A stretch of 64,000 bases of DNA from Actinomycetes bacterium (lineage in GTDB: Bacteria > Actinomycetota > Actinomycetes > Mycobacteriales > Mycobacteriaceae). The translations under genes and the position numbers were made by a program. The notes beneath the pieces were generated by a model. It made no database searches and was not told the origin of the DNA. It saw nothing but the letters and a program-made list of their open reading frames with translations. The first letter of the stretch is position 1. Each line of letters starts with the position of its first letter. This document shows, piece by piece, positions 7,360-15,610 of the stretch. The DNA lies in the NCBI GenBank assembly GCA_023461275.1, contig JAEYMI010000048.1, forward strand, positions 1 through 64,000. The letters are read 5' to 3'.

Positions 7360-8382
7360 TCAGTTATCGGGAATCCCCACTCCTGCGAGAGCCGGCACCG
7401 AGTCTTCGTCGTTCCGAACCGAGATCGCGGCTCGACGGAACTGACCGAGCTTGTCGACGATGGTCTGCCCCTCGGGTGTGTGACCCCAGATGCTGATGCC
7501 GCTATGCGTGCTTGGCTCCCAGGTCGTTTCGTCGACGGTCAGCGGGTTCCACCCAACTTCCCATTCGAAGCCCGACGGAGTCTGCGCGTAGAACGAGAGC
7601 TCTTTGTCGTTGGTGTGCTGACCGACCGAGAGTGCCATGTCGAAGCCCAGCTGTTTGACCCGCTGGTAGGCCTGGGTCATGTCGTCGAGTGAGGCGACTT
7701 CGATGTTCAAGTGCTGAACCCGGGTACGGATCGGATTGACCGGTAGATAGCGAACATTGGCGATGGCGATTGAATGGTGACGCTCGTTGACACGGAGGAA
7801 TCGAATCTTGAGTTTCGCTCCGCTGATGGTCTCGTCGATGTAGTCGGTGAGTCGAGCGTCGAAGACGGTGTTGTAGTAGCCGCGCATCTGCTGCGGCTTG
7901 GTGGATGTGATCGCCACATGTCCCATTCCGGCTGTGCCGGTGACGAATCCGCGCCGGTTGGTCATCGCCAAGGGTTCGTCGGTGAGGTGCACGCGGGTGA
8001 AGATCTCTTGAGCCAGCCGGTTGGGGCCGGGAAAGCGGATCAGCCGTTCGACGCCACGGATCGCGGCTTCTTCGTCCGTGCCGGCAACAGTGGGTACACC
8101 GCGATTGGTCACCCTGCCGACGATCTCATCGAACGACTCGTGGTCATCGAGTTCCCAACCGAGCGCGACGACGTCCTCGGCCGGCCCGCGCACGATGATG
8201 AAACGTGCTTGGTGGTCGTCGAGGCGGAACCGAATCACCTCGGGTGACACCTCGTCGAGGTGCATTCCGATGGCGTCCTTTCCGAATCGTCGCCACTCGC
8301 TGAACCTTTCGCTTTCGATGACGATGTAGCCCAGATGCACATTGCCGAACACCGACGATGCTTCGGCTGTCGCGGTAGTCAT
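7360..8382 (-). CDS. Extradiol ring-cleavage dioxygenase (two-domain VOC type), 340 aa
   Basis: This is a duplicated vicinal-oxygen-chelate protein: a first domain near 10-135 and a catalytic domain near 150-285. Candidate Fe(II) ligands are His155 (GMGHVAITS), His224 (RVQHLNIEV) and Glu275 (TPSGFEWEVGW), in the order and spacing known for BphC/HsaC-type catechol dioxygenases. It would cleave a substituted catechol meta to the hydroxyls. It is the third gene of a minus-strand operon after the flavin hydroxylase and C-C hydrolase (11-nt gap), so the substrate is probably a 2,3-dihydroxyphenyl-propionate-like acid. ATG 8382 (MTTATAEASSVFGNVHLGYI) gives the normal N-terminus. Confidence 0.9.
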   Translation of the reverse strand: MTTATAEASSVFGNVHLGYIVIESERFSEWRRFGKDAIGMHLDEVSPEVIRFRLDDHQARFIIVRGPAEDVVALGWELDDHESFDEIVGRVTNRGVPTVAGTDEEAAIRGVERLIRFPGPNRLAQEIFTRVHLTDEPLAMTNRRGFVTGTAGMGHVAITSTKPQQMRGYYNTVFDARLTDYIDETISGAKLKIRFLRVNERHHSIAIANVRYLPVNPIRTRVQHLNIEVASLDDMTQAYQRVKQLGFDMALSVGQHTNDKELSFYAQTPSGFEWEVGWNPLTVDETTWEPSTHSGISIWGHTPEGQTIVDKLGQFRRAAISVRNDEDSVPALAGVGIPDN

Positions 8383-8393
8383 AGCAAGGTCTC

Positions 8394-9278
8394 TCACGCG
8401 TACGTGCCGTCCAGGAAATCCGCGACGACCCGATTGAACAGGTCGGCCCGTTCCCACTGGACCCAGTGGCCGGTTCGGGCCGGCATCATCAGGTCGGCGT
8501 TGGGCAACGCGTCGACCAGCAGCTGTCCTCCGGCCGGACGGTTCACCTTGTCGTTCTGACCCCAGATGACCAGCGTGCGGTTCGTCAGCGCGCGCAGGCG
8601 CGGATCGCGCGTGAAGTCCATGCGCCACAGCGTTTTCAACGCGCCCAGTCCCGAGGGGCGCCGCAGTGGTGGATTGGCGACGACCTCCGGGTCGATCGAC
8701 GATTGGTAGCGTTCATCGATCGCCGATTCCCGTACGGCTTCGGCGTCGTAGACAAGATAGGTGCGGATGAAGCCTTCGAGCTTGTCTCGGCTGGGTCCTG
8801 AACCGGTGTAATAGCCGAGTAGTGCGTTGAGGCCCTTCGTGGGCGCTCCTCGTGTGGTGCCGATCCCGCCGGGACCCATCAATACCAACCGGTCGACGCG
8901 GTGCGGGGTGTCCAGGGCCAGGCGAAGTGCACAGGCGCCGCCGTACGAGTTGCCCACCAGGTGAGCGGACTCGAGTCCGAGGTGGTCGAGAAGGGCCCGG
9001 ATGGCGTCGGCGAGGGCACCGAACGGGTCGCTCTGCTCAAGGTTCTTGCTGCTCCCCCCGTAGCCGGGCAGGTCGGGCACGATCACCCGGAATCGAGTTG
9101 CGAGGGCGTCGATGTTGCGGGTGTAGTTCGACAGCCCGGAGGCGCCCGGGCCGCCACCGTGCAGCAGTACCACCGGTTCACCGGCCCCGAACTCACTATA
9201 GAAGATCTCGGTGTCACCGTTGACGGTGATCGTGTGGGATGTGGTGTCAGTGTGGGATGCGTTGTCGGGAGCCAACAT
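8394..9278 (-). CDS. mhpC: Meta-cleavage product hydrolase (alpha/beta hydrolase, MhpC/BphD/HsaD family), 294 aa
   Basis: The catalytic triad is visible: nucleophile Ser111 in GNSYGG, Asp243 in IWGQNDKVNR and His271 in TGHWVQWE. The oxyanion-loop motif LLHGGGPGASG (39-49) is characteristic of C-C bond hydrolases acting on 2-hydroxy-6-oxo-hexadienoates. Length is typical. It hydrolyses the ring-fission product to a carboxylic acid and 2-hydroxypenta-2,4-dienoate, which the hydratase encoded at 11654 would take. The start at ATG 9278 has gaagga upstream; it lies 10 nt after the hydroxylase stop and 11 nt before the dioxygenase start, so translation is probably coupled. Confidence 0.92.
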   Translation of the reverse strand: MLAPDNASHTDTTSHTITVNGDTEIFYSEFGAGEPVVLLHGGGPGASGLSNYTRNIDALATRFRVIVPDLPGYGGSSKNLEQSDPFGALADAIRALLDHLGLESAHLVGNSYGGACALRLALDTPHRVDRLVLMGPGGIGTTRGAPTKGLNALLGYYTGSGPSRDKLEGFIRTYLVYDAEAVRESAIDERYQSSIDPEVVANPPLRRPSGLGALKTLWRMDFTRDPRLRALTNRTLVIWGQNDKVNRPAGGQLLVDALPNADLMMPARTGHWVQWERADLFNRVVADFLDGTYA

Positions 9279-9288
9279 CAGATTTCCT

Positions 9289-10851
9289 TCATCGAGAGGT
9301 CGCGGTTGCTGCACGCAATCCTGCGGGCGGTGCGGGGAGTACTTGTCCGGAATCGGCTGCGCCGTAAATAAATCCGTCGGGACGCAGCGCGGCAGTCGAG
9401 GTGTGATGCTTGGTGAGCCACGTGCGGAGCACGTCGTCGGCGTCGACGACGGCATCCGGTCCGGGCTCCTGCCCCGCGGGCAGGACTCGCAGGTGGTCGA
9501 CGCCAAGGGAGCGCCATGCCGGGTGGTCTCGATCGTCGAGACCGAGCACGACCCAGCGACCGCGCAGCACGTCATCGAGACGAACCCGTGAACCGTTCTC
9601 GTCGAGCACCCACGGCTGGGGGATCTGTCGGCCCCGAGCCGGGTGTGTCTGATCACCGAACAGCCCGTCGCGATAGTGGGCATCCGGGATCCACTTGGTG
9701 TCCACCATCCAGCGCGGGAATGCCGGGACCCTCGAGATCGTCCGAAATACGTTGTTGCGTAACGTCGCCACCCAGGGCCGACGTTCGGTGATCACCTTGC
9801 CCGCGAACACCGCATGGGCGGTGGTCTCCCGCACGTGAGGCTCTCGTTCGACCTGATAGCTGTCGAGCGCGGACTCCGGCAAACCTCCGTCGAGGACGGC
9901 GGCGATCTTCCAACACAGGTTGGCGGCGTCGCGCACACCCGACGCCATCCCCTGCCCGATCCATGGCGGCATCGCGTGCGCAGCGTCGCCGGCGAGGAAG
10001 ACCCGCCCGACCCGCCAGCGATCGGCGACTCGCACGTGGTGGCTGTACACCACCGCACGCAGGATCTCGACGTGGTCCTCGGTGATCCCCTGGTTCCCCA
10101 AAATCGACCAGATCGCCTGGTGTGTAACAAGATAATCCTCGTCCTCACCGTCGCGTACTGGGAACTCCCAGCGGTGATGGCCCAGCGGCGTCGGACAGTC
10201 CACCGTGGGACGTGCTGGGTCGCAGTGAAAGCGTAGCCGCGAACTGCCCTCCCAATCGCTGAGCACCTTGGTGTCGATGACGACCCATCGCTCGGTGTAC
10301 GTCGTTCCCTGGTAACCGATCCCCAGCTGGCCACGGGTCGCTGAGGAACCGCCATCGGCGGCAATTACATACGACGCGCGGAGTCGCCGAAAGCTGTCGT
10401 CTGCCAGGTGGGCGGCCAGAATCTCGACATCGTCGGCGCCGGGGAGCACTTTGAGGCTCTCGTGTCGGGTCAGCACCGTGACGTTCGGAAATCGCTCCAC
10501 GCCCGAACGCAGCACCTTGTCGACGGCGGGTTGATAGATGAACTGCTGAGGCGGGTGGCCCGCGCCTCGCGAAGTCGGCTGCACTTGAGCGAATGGTTGG
10601 CCCTCAGAGTCGACGAAGGCGACGAAGCCGCCAGGAAGCATGTCGTCCTGCAGTCGATCGGCCAGTCCCACCTGCTGCCAGATCCGCATGACCTCCTCAT
10701 CGGTCGAGATCGCCCGCGCGCGGCCGTAGATGTCCGGATCGCGCTCGAGGACAACCACATTCAGTCCCTGTTGGCCGAGAATGTTGGCCGCGGTGACCCC
10801 GGTGGGGCCATAGCCGATGATCGCCACGTCATAGTGCGGAATGTCAGACAC
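9289..10851 (-). CDS. mhpA: FAD-dependent aromatic hydroxylase (MhpA-type 3-(3-hydroxyphenyl)propionate hydroxylase family), 520 aa
   Basis: The FAD-binding GYGPTG is at residues 13-18, the DG motif (AADGGSS) at 164-170 and the GD motif (LAGDAAHAMPPWIGQGM) at 286-302, the three marks of class A flavoprotein monooxygenases. The N-terminal sequence (DVAIIGYGPTGVTAANILG, RARAISTDEEVMRIWQQVG) resembles MhpA/OhpB. It would use NAD(P)H and O2 to ortho-hydroxylate a phenolic acid to the catechol. GTG 10851 is chosen because ggag lies five bases upstream and because it gives the canonical short N-terminus. It heads the minus arm of the divergent cluster, directly under promoter and operator elements near 10899-10970. 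The precise substrate is inferred. Confidence 0.88.
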   Translation of the reverse strand: MSDIPHYDVAIIGYGPTGVTAANILGQQGLNVVVLERDPDIYGRARAISTDEEVMRIWQQVGLADRLQDDMLPGGFVAFVDSEGQPFAQVQPTSRGAGHPPQQFIYQPAVDKVLRSGVERFPNVTVLTRHESLKVLPGADDVEILAAHLADDSFRRLRASYVIAADGGSSATRGQLGIGYQGTTYTERWVVIDTKVLSDWEGSSRLRFHCDPARPTVDCPTPLGHHRWEFPVRDGEDEDYLVTHQAIWSILGNQGITEDHVEILRAVVYSHHVRVADRWRVGRVFLAGDAAHAMPPWIGQGMASGVRDAANLCWKIAAVLDGGLPESALDSYQVEREPHVRETTAHAVFAGKVITERRPWVATLRNNVFRTISRVPAFPRWMVDTKWIPDAHYRDGLFGDQTHPARGRQIPQPWVLDENGSRVRLDDVLRGRWVVLGLDDRDHPAWRSLGVDHLRVLPAGQEPGPDAVVDADDVLRTWLTKHHTSTAALRPDGFIYGAADSGQVLPAPPAGLRAATATSR

Positions 10852-10898
10852 AGGGTCTCCTTGAGCCGGGCTTCGTCGCCGGATGAGAGGGCGAAAAA

Positions 10899-10970
10899 TT
10901 ACTGTAGTGATCATTACGGTAAATGCTTGACCCGGCGCCGTCAAGGGCTTACCGTAGTGATCGTTACAGA
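10899..10970. promoter_or_regulatory. Mirror-image divergent promoters overlapped by two TetR-type operators
   Basis: Two related palindromic sites lie at 10899-10922 and 10949-10970, sharing GTAGTGATCATTAC and GTAGTGATCGTTAC cores. Between them are two back-to-back -35 boxes. TTGACC (10927-10932) on the plus strand is followed after 17 nt by TACCGT (10950-10955). TTGACG on the minus strand (10939-10944) is followed after 17 nt by TACCGT (10916-10921). Each -10 sits inside one operator, so a single regulator, most likely the adjacent TetR protein, could shut both arms of the cluster. The sites are seen directly; occupancy is inferred. Confidence 0.75.
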
Positions 10971-11000
10971 CTTTCGTAGGCACTTTCCGGACCGTTCCAG

Positions 11001-11657
11001 ATGGGTGAACCAATGGCAGACACACCACGTCGTCGCCGCGCCAACGGCGAGGCATCCAGAGCCAAAATCCTCGACGCGGCAACCGAAATCGCGAGTGAAC
11101 GCGGATACGAGGGCACGAGCATCAACCTGGTGAGCAAACGTTGCGGTTTACCGGCGAGCTCGATCTATTGGCACTTCACCGACAAGGACGACCTAATCGC
11201 AGCAGTGATCGAGCGCAGCTTCGATCAGTGGTTGTCGGCCTGGCGGATGCCCGACGACGGTGAGCCACGCGAGCGGGTTGCCGAGATGACCATGCACGTG
11301 GCCAAGGCGCTGCTGGACTCACCCGACTTCCTACGCCTGGGCCTCATGCTCACGCTGGAACGCCGCCCGGTGGAACCGCGTGCCAGAGAGATGTACCTCC
11401 GGGTGCGCGCACAGGCCCAATCGCAGCTGCGTGACGCGGCCACCACCTTGGCGCCGGATCTTGACGACGCCGCACTCGACCAACTTGCCATCTACGCGAT
11501 GGCCGGCGCCGACGGACTGTTCATCGCCAAAGAGATCGGCGGAGATTCGGTCGATCTCCCCGCCCTGTTCGATCTGCACGGACGAATGGTCATCGATGCC
11601 GCGCTGGCCCTGGCCACATCATCCCCAAACCAATCAACTCCAGACGAGGACTCATGA
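11001..11657 (+). CDS. TetR/AcrR family transcriptional regulator, 218 aa
   Basis: The N-terminal TetR helix-turn-helix is clear (KILDAATEIASERGYEGTSI, then LPASSIYWHFTDKDDLIAAV), followed by a helical ligand-binding domain typical in length. ATG 11001 or ATG 11013 (MADTPRRRR) could both serve. It is the first gene of the plus arm and overlaps the hydratase gene by 4 nt (ATGA), so it is co-transcribed with the enzymes and probably autoregulated. Two palindromic sites just upstream are its likely operators. The inducer is expected to be the aromatic acid or an intermediate (inference). Confidence 0.9.
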   Translation: MGEPMADTPRRRRANGEASRAKILDAATEIASERGYEGTSINLVSKRCGLPASSIYWHFTDKDDLIAAVIERSFDQWLSAWRMPDDGEPRERVAEMTMHVAKALLDSPDFLRLGLMLTLERRPVEPRAREMYLRVRAQAQSQLRDAATTLAPDLDDAALDQLAIYAMAGADGLFIAKEIGGDSVDLPALFDLHGRMVIDAALALATSSPNQSTPDEDS

Positions 11658-12448
11658 GCTCTCCCCTGTCCACCGCCGACATCGATACGTGGGCGAACAC
11701 ACTGCACAGCGCACTGGTCGACAGCGCACCCATTCCCCCGCTGAGCGAGAGCATTGCGGACCTGGATGTGACCGGCGCCTATGCAATCCAGCAGCGAAAT
11801 CTCACGCGGCTGCTCGGCGCAGGTGCTCGGTTGGTCGGCCACAAAATCGGTCTGACATCGGCACCGATGCAGGAACTCCTCGGCGTCGACGAGCCGGACT
11901 ACGGCTACATCCTCGACACCATGGTCTATCCCGATGGCGGCACCATCGCGGTGTCATCACTGTGCGCCCCGCGGGTCGAACCCGAGATCGCGTTCCGTCT
12001 CAACCGTCCACTGCGCGGACCAGGCGTCAGCGTCGCCGACGTCCTCGATGCGACCGACGCGGTGGCCGCCGCGCTCGAGATCGTCGACAGCCGGATCGCT
12101 GATTGGCGAATCACCCTGTGCGACACCGTCGCCGACAACGCGAGTTCCGCCGCGGTGGTCCTCGGACCATGGGTGCCGATCAACGACGCACCAGACCTCG
12201 ATGACATCACGGCAACACTGCACATCAACGACACACAGGTCGACCAGGGCGTTGCCACCGCGGTTCTCGGTCACCCCGCCGAAGCCGTCGCCTGGCTGGT
12301 CAATGCGCTGGCCGCCTTCGACACCGGACTACACGCCGGGGAATTCGTCATGTCCGGATCGATCACCTCCGCGGTGTTCGTCCACACCGGAGACGTTGCG
12401 GCCGCGTACCTTTCCGGCCTGGGCCGCGTTTCCATCGACTTCACCTAA
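11654..12448 (+). CDS. mhpD: 2-keto-4-pentenoate hydratase (2-hydroxypenta-2,4-dienoate hydratase), 264 aa
   Basis: The hydratase/decarboxylase fold is recognised by GAYAIQQRNLTRLLGAGARL, GHKIGLTSAPMQELLGVDEP, CAPRVEPEIAFRL, EIVDSRIADWRITLCDTVAD and HPAEAVAWLVNAL. The metal-binding acidic residues lie in the EPEIAF segment (about residues 110-115). It adds water to 2-hydroxypenta-2,4-dienoate to give 4-hydroxy-2-oxovalerate, which the aldolase at 13415 splits. The ATG overlaps the TetR stop (ATGA), and the acetaldehyde dehydrogenase gene follows after 13 nt. Length and motifs agree with MhpD/HsaE; decarboxylase paralogues are the main alternative, but no cognate tautomerase is present. Confidence 0.92.
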   Translation: MSSPLSTADIDTWANTLHSALVDSAPIPPLSESIADLDVTGAYAIQQRNLTRLLGAGARLVGHKIGLTSAPMQELLGVDEPDYGYILDTMVYPDGGTIAVSSLCAPRVEPEIAFRLNRPLRGPGVSVADVLDATDAVAAALEIVDSRIADWRITLCDTVADNASSAAVVLGPWVPINDAPDLDDITATLHINDTQVDQGVATAVLGHPAEAVAWLVNALAAFDTGLHAGEFVMSGSITSAVFVHTGDVAAAYLSGLGRVSIDFT

Positions 12449-12461
12449 AGAGAGCAATTTG

Positions 12462-13418
12462 ATGACCACACCACAGCCGTACCCGGTTGCCATCATCGGA
12501 TCGGGCAACATCGGCACCGACCTGATGATCAAAATTCTCCGCAGCGACGGCCCCCTCGAGGTGGTCGCCATGGTCGGCATCGACCCGAACTCCGACGGGC
12601 TGGCGCGCGCCAAAAGCCTCGGTGTCGCCACCACCGCTGATGGTGTCGACGGATTGCTCGCCATGGACGAGTTCGCCGACGTCCGAATGGTTTTCGACGC
12701 CACCTCCGCCGGTGCCCATCGTGTCAATTGGAAGAAGTTGGAGCCCAATGGAGTTCGAGTGCTCGATCTCACCCCGGCGTCGATCGGTCCCTTCTGCGTT
12801 CCGGTCGTCAATCTCGATGAACATCTCGACGCGCCGAATCTGAACATGGTCACCTGTGGTGGGCAGGCAACCGTACCGATCGCGGCTGCCGTCGGCGCCA
12901 TCGCACCGGTCGCCTACGCCGAGATCGTCTCCTCGATCTCGTCGAAGTCGGCAGGTCCCGGGACACGCGCAAACATCGACGAGTTCACGGAGACAACCTC
13001 GGCCGCGCTTTGCGTAGTAGGTGGTGCTCAGCGCGGCAAAGCAGTCATGATCCTGAACCCGGCCGATCCGCCAATCCTCATGCGTAACACCGTGTATTGC
13101 CTTGTCGACGGCGATACCGACCACTCGGCGATCGAAGCGTCGATTACCGCGATGGTCGAACGTGTGAACGCCTACGTTCCCGGCTACCGGCTCAAACAAC
13201 GCGTGCAGTTCGAGACGTTCACCGCGCAGAACCCGCTCTACATCCCAGAGACAGGCAAGTTCAGCGGCACACGCGTCACCACGATGCTCGAAGTCACCGG
13301 GGCCGCGCACTATCTACCCGCCTACGCCGGAAACCTCGACATCATGACCTCGGCCGCCAAGGCCACAGCCGAACGCATTGCCCTTCACACCGCCCAGGTC
13401 ACAGGAGCCGCATCATGA
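12462..13418 (+). CDS. mhpF: Acetaldehyde dehydrogenase (acylating), 318 aa
   Basis: The NAD-binding N-terminus PVAIIGSGNIGTDLMIKILR (residues 8-27) and the catalytic Cys132 in NMVTCGGQATVPI match DmpF/MhpF/HsaG, where the nucleophile is also Cys132. The SAGPGTRANIDEFTETTS stretch is family-specific. It converts acetaldehyde, or propanal, to acyl-CoA with NAD+ and CoA and normally forms a channelled heterotetramer with the aldolase. ATG 12462 follows agagagc; the frame upstream is open but overlaps the hydratase and is not coding in this register. It overlaps the aldolase gene by 4 nt (ATGA), consistent with the stoichiometric complex. Confidence 0.95.
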   Translation: MTTPQPYPVAIIGSGNIGTDLMIKILRSDGPLEVVAMVGIDPNSDGLARAKSLGVATTADGVDGLLAMDEFADVRMVFDATSAGAHRVNWKKLEPNGVRVLDLTPASIGPFCVPVVNLDEHLDAPNLNMVTCGGQATVPIAAAVGAIAPVAYAEIVSSISSKSAGPGTRANIDEFTETTSAALCVVGGAQRGKAVMILNPADPPILMRNTVYCLVDGDTDHSAIEASITAMVERVNAYVPGYRLKQRVQFETFTAQNPLYIPETGKFSGTRVTTMLEVTGAAHYLPAYAGNLDIMTSAAKATAERIALHTAQVTGAAS

Positions 13419-14428
13419 CCGCCGTGTACGTCAGTGATGTCACGCTGCGAGACGGCATGCACGCGATCCGGCACCAGTACACAATCGAGCAGGCGGTCAC
13501 GATCGCCACGGCACTCGATGCGGCCGGTGTGGACTCGATTGAGGTGGCGCACGGCGACGGTCTTGCCGGCTCCACTTGCATCTACGGCTTCGGCGCCCAC
13601 ACCGACTTGGAATGGATCGAAGCCGTTGCAGGCGTGGTGAAACGAGCGACCGTGGCTACCTTGCTACTGCCTGGGATCGGAACCGTGCACAACCTCAAAG
13701 ATGCCTATAGCGCCGGCGCTCGCACTGTGCGGGTCGCGACGCACTGCACCGAAGCCGACATCTCCGCCCAGCACATCACCGCAGCCCGGGAACTCGGCAT
13801 GGACACCGTCGGCTTCCTGATGATGAGCCACATGGCCACCCCGGACGAGTTGGCCCGGCAAGCCGTGCTGATGGAGTCCTACGGAGCCACCTGTGTCTAC
13901 GTCGTCGATTCCGGCGGTGCGATGACCATGCGTGACATCGTCGAGCGTTGCAACGCTCTGCGTGGAGTTCTCCACGGCGACACCGAGATAGGCATTCACG
14001 CCCATCACAATCTCTCGCTCGGCGTCGCCAACTCGCTGGTGGCGGTCGAGCATGGCGCCCACCGCGTCGACGCGTCGCTGGCCGGCATGGGTGCCGGCGC
14101 GGGCAACGCGCCGTTGGAGGTGTTCATCGCGGCGGCTTCGCGGATGGGCATCGAGCATCGCTGCGATCTCAATGCACTCGAAGACGCCGCCGACGACATT
14201 GTCCGCCCGCTGCAGGACCGCCCCGTCCGCGTCGACCGGGAAACATTGACGCTCGGCTACGCCGGCGTCTACTCGAGCTTCCTGCGTCACGCCGAGACCA
14301 TTGCCGAACGCTACGACGTCGATGCTCGCGGACTGCTGGTCGAAGCGGGCCGACGGGGCATGGTCGGCGGACAAGAAGACATGCTCATCGACATTGCACT
14401 GGATCTGCTCGCCGGTGGTCGGCGGTGA
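13415..14428 (+). CDS. mhpE: 4-hydroxy-2-oxovalerate aldolase, 337 aa
   Basis: The HMGL-like TIM barrel starts with VSDVTLRDGMHAIRHQYT, whose Arg-Asp pair binds Mn2+/pyruvate. HGDGLAGSTCIYGFG and the metal-binding IGIHAHHNLSLGVANSL near residues 194-210 follow, then the DmpG-type C-terminal communication domain. It cleaves 4-hydroxy-2-oxovalerate to pyruvate and acetaldehyde and hands the aldehyde to the dehydrogenase encoded just upstream. ATG 13415 overlaps the preceding stop. The stop overlaps the start of the amidohydrolase gene (TGATG), placing that unexpected gene in the same transcript. Confidence 0.95.
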   Translation: MTAVYVSDVTLRDGMHAIRHQYTIEQAVTIATALDAAGVDSIEVAHGDGLAGSTCIYGFGAHTDLEWIEAVAGVVKRATVATLLLPGIGTVHNLKDAYSAGARTVRVATHCTEADISAQHITAARELGMDTVGFLMMSHMATPDELARQAVLMESYGATCVYVVDSGGAMTMRDIVERCNALRGVLHGDTEIGIHAHHNLSLGVANSLVAVEHGAHRVDASLAGMGAGAGNAPLEVFIAAASRMGIEHRCDLNALEDAADDIVRPLQDRPVRVDRETLTLGYAGVYSSFLRHAETIAERYDVDARGLLVEAGRRGMVGGQEDMLIDIALDLLAGGRR

Positions 14429-15561
14429 TGGTGCCTACCCCGAACCCACTGTTGCCCAGCGATATCGAGTCCACCTCACGGGTTACCCGCCGATCACTTC
14501 TCATCGGAGCCGGCGCCGCGGCCGTCGGAGCCGCGGTCGCGGCGAGTGCTGTGCCGGCGGCTGGGGCGCCGGCACCGACCGGCCGCTACCGGATCGATCT
14601 TCACGCGCACTTCCTGCCGCCGGAATACCGTTCCGCCCTCCTCGAGCATGGCCACTACACCATCGGCGGTTACCCGACCCCACAGTGGTCACCGGAATCA
14701 GCGATCGACTTCATGGATCGTTGGGGCATTCAATCCCAAGTGCTTTCGGTCTCCGACCCCGGAGTCTCCTTCCTGCGCGGCAAGGAGGCCGGAGATCTCG
14801 CGCGCTACTGCAACACCTACGCAGCCCAACTCTTTCGCAACCACCGAACCCGATTCGGCGCGTTCGCGGTTCTTCCCATGCCCGACGTTGCGGCGTCGAT
14901 CGCCGAACTCGAATACGCGCTCGACACACTCCACCTCGACGGGGTGGTGTTGCTCAGCGCTTACGACGGCGTCTATCTCGGTGACCCTCGGTTTGAACCG
15001 CTCATGGCGGAGCTCAACCGCCGCAAAGCGTTTGTGTTCGTTCATCCCGCCGCGATCCCTGACAACGCCAAACCTGCACTCCCCCTTCCGGATTTCCTTG
15101 AGGAATTCACCTTCGACACCACCCGCGCGGCGACGCTCATGCTGGCCGGCGGCACGTTGCGACGCTATCCCGGCATCCGATTTCAACTTGCCCACGCCGG
15201 CGGAACCCTGCCATTCCTCGCGTGGCGCGTCGGCGTGCTTGCCGAGACGCCGGTCGGCGCCCACTGGCCTGCCGGCGCGCCGCGTCCCTCAGCGCTCGAC
15301 GTTAAACAGTTGATTCGCACGTTCTACTACGACACCGCCCTGAGCGCGTCGGAGTCGGCGATGCGATCGGTGTTGGCCGTCGCACCGCGTTCACACATCG
15401 TCTTCGGCTCCGACTGGCCGTTCAGCCAGGCTGTATTTCTCGAAGGTGTCGGCGACCCTGCGCCGGGATTGAGCGAGGTTTTCGACGCCGGCCAGCGCTA
15501 CGAGATCGAACGTCTGAACCCCTTGCGGGAACTGCCTCGCCTGCGCGCAGCAGTGAACTGA
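14428..15561 (+). CDS. Tat-exported amidohydrolase (ACMSD-like, amidohydrolase 2 family), 377 aa
   Basis: The N-terminus carries a twin-arginine signal (TRRSLLIGAGAAAVGAAVAA, residues 20-39), ending near AVPAAGAPA. The mature part is a metal-dependent barrel of the 2-amino-3-carboxymuconate-semialdehyde decarboxylase type: HxH at His59/His61 (DLHAHFLPPEY), His206 (FVHPAAI), His256 (LAHAGG) and Asp329 (FGSDWPF). Relatives hydrolyse or decarboxylate aromatic or muconic acids and lactones. Translation is coupled to the aldolase by TGATG overlap, so it belongs to the meta-cleavage operon. Its export signal would put the step outside the cytoplasm, perhaps releasing the phenolic substrate from a precursor. 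The reaction is unknown. Confidence 0.85.
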   Translation: MVPTPNPLLPSDIESTSRVTRRSLLIGAGAAAVGAAVAASAVPAAGAPAPTGRYRIDLHAHFLPPEYRSALLEHGHYTIGGYPTPQWSPESAIDFMDRWGIQSQVLSVSDPGVSFLRGKEAGDLARYCNTYAAQLFRNHRTRFGAFAVLPMPDVAASIAELEYALDTLHLDGVVLLSAYDGVYLGDPRFEPLMAELNRRKAFVFVHPAAIPDNAKPALPLPDFLEEFTFDTTRAATLMLAGGTLRRYPGIRFQLAHAGGTLPFLAWRVGVLAETPVGAHWPAGAPRPSALDVKQLIRTFYYDTALSASESAMRSVLAVAPRSHIVFGSDWPFSQAVFLEGVGDPAPGLSEVFDAGQRYEIERLNPLRELPRLRAAVN

Positions 15562-15610
15562 AGCCATCAAACTCTTATCTCAGCGGCGCTCGAGTGCGGC
15601 CGAGTCGGTG

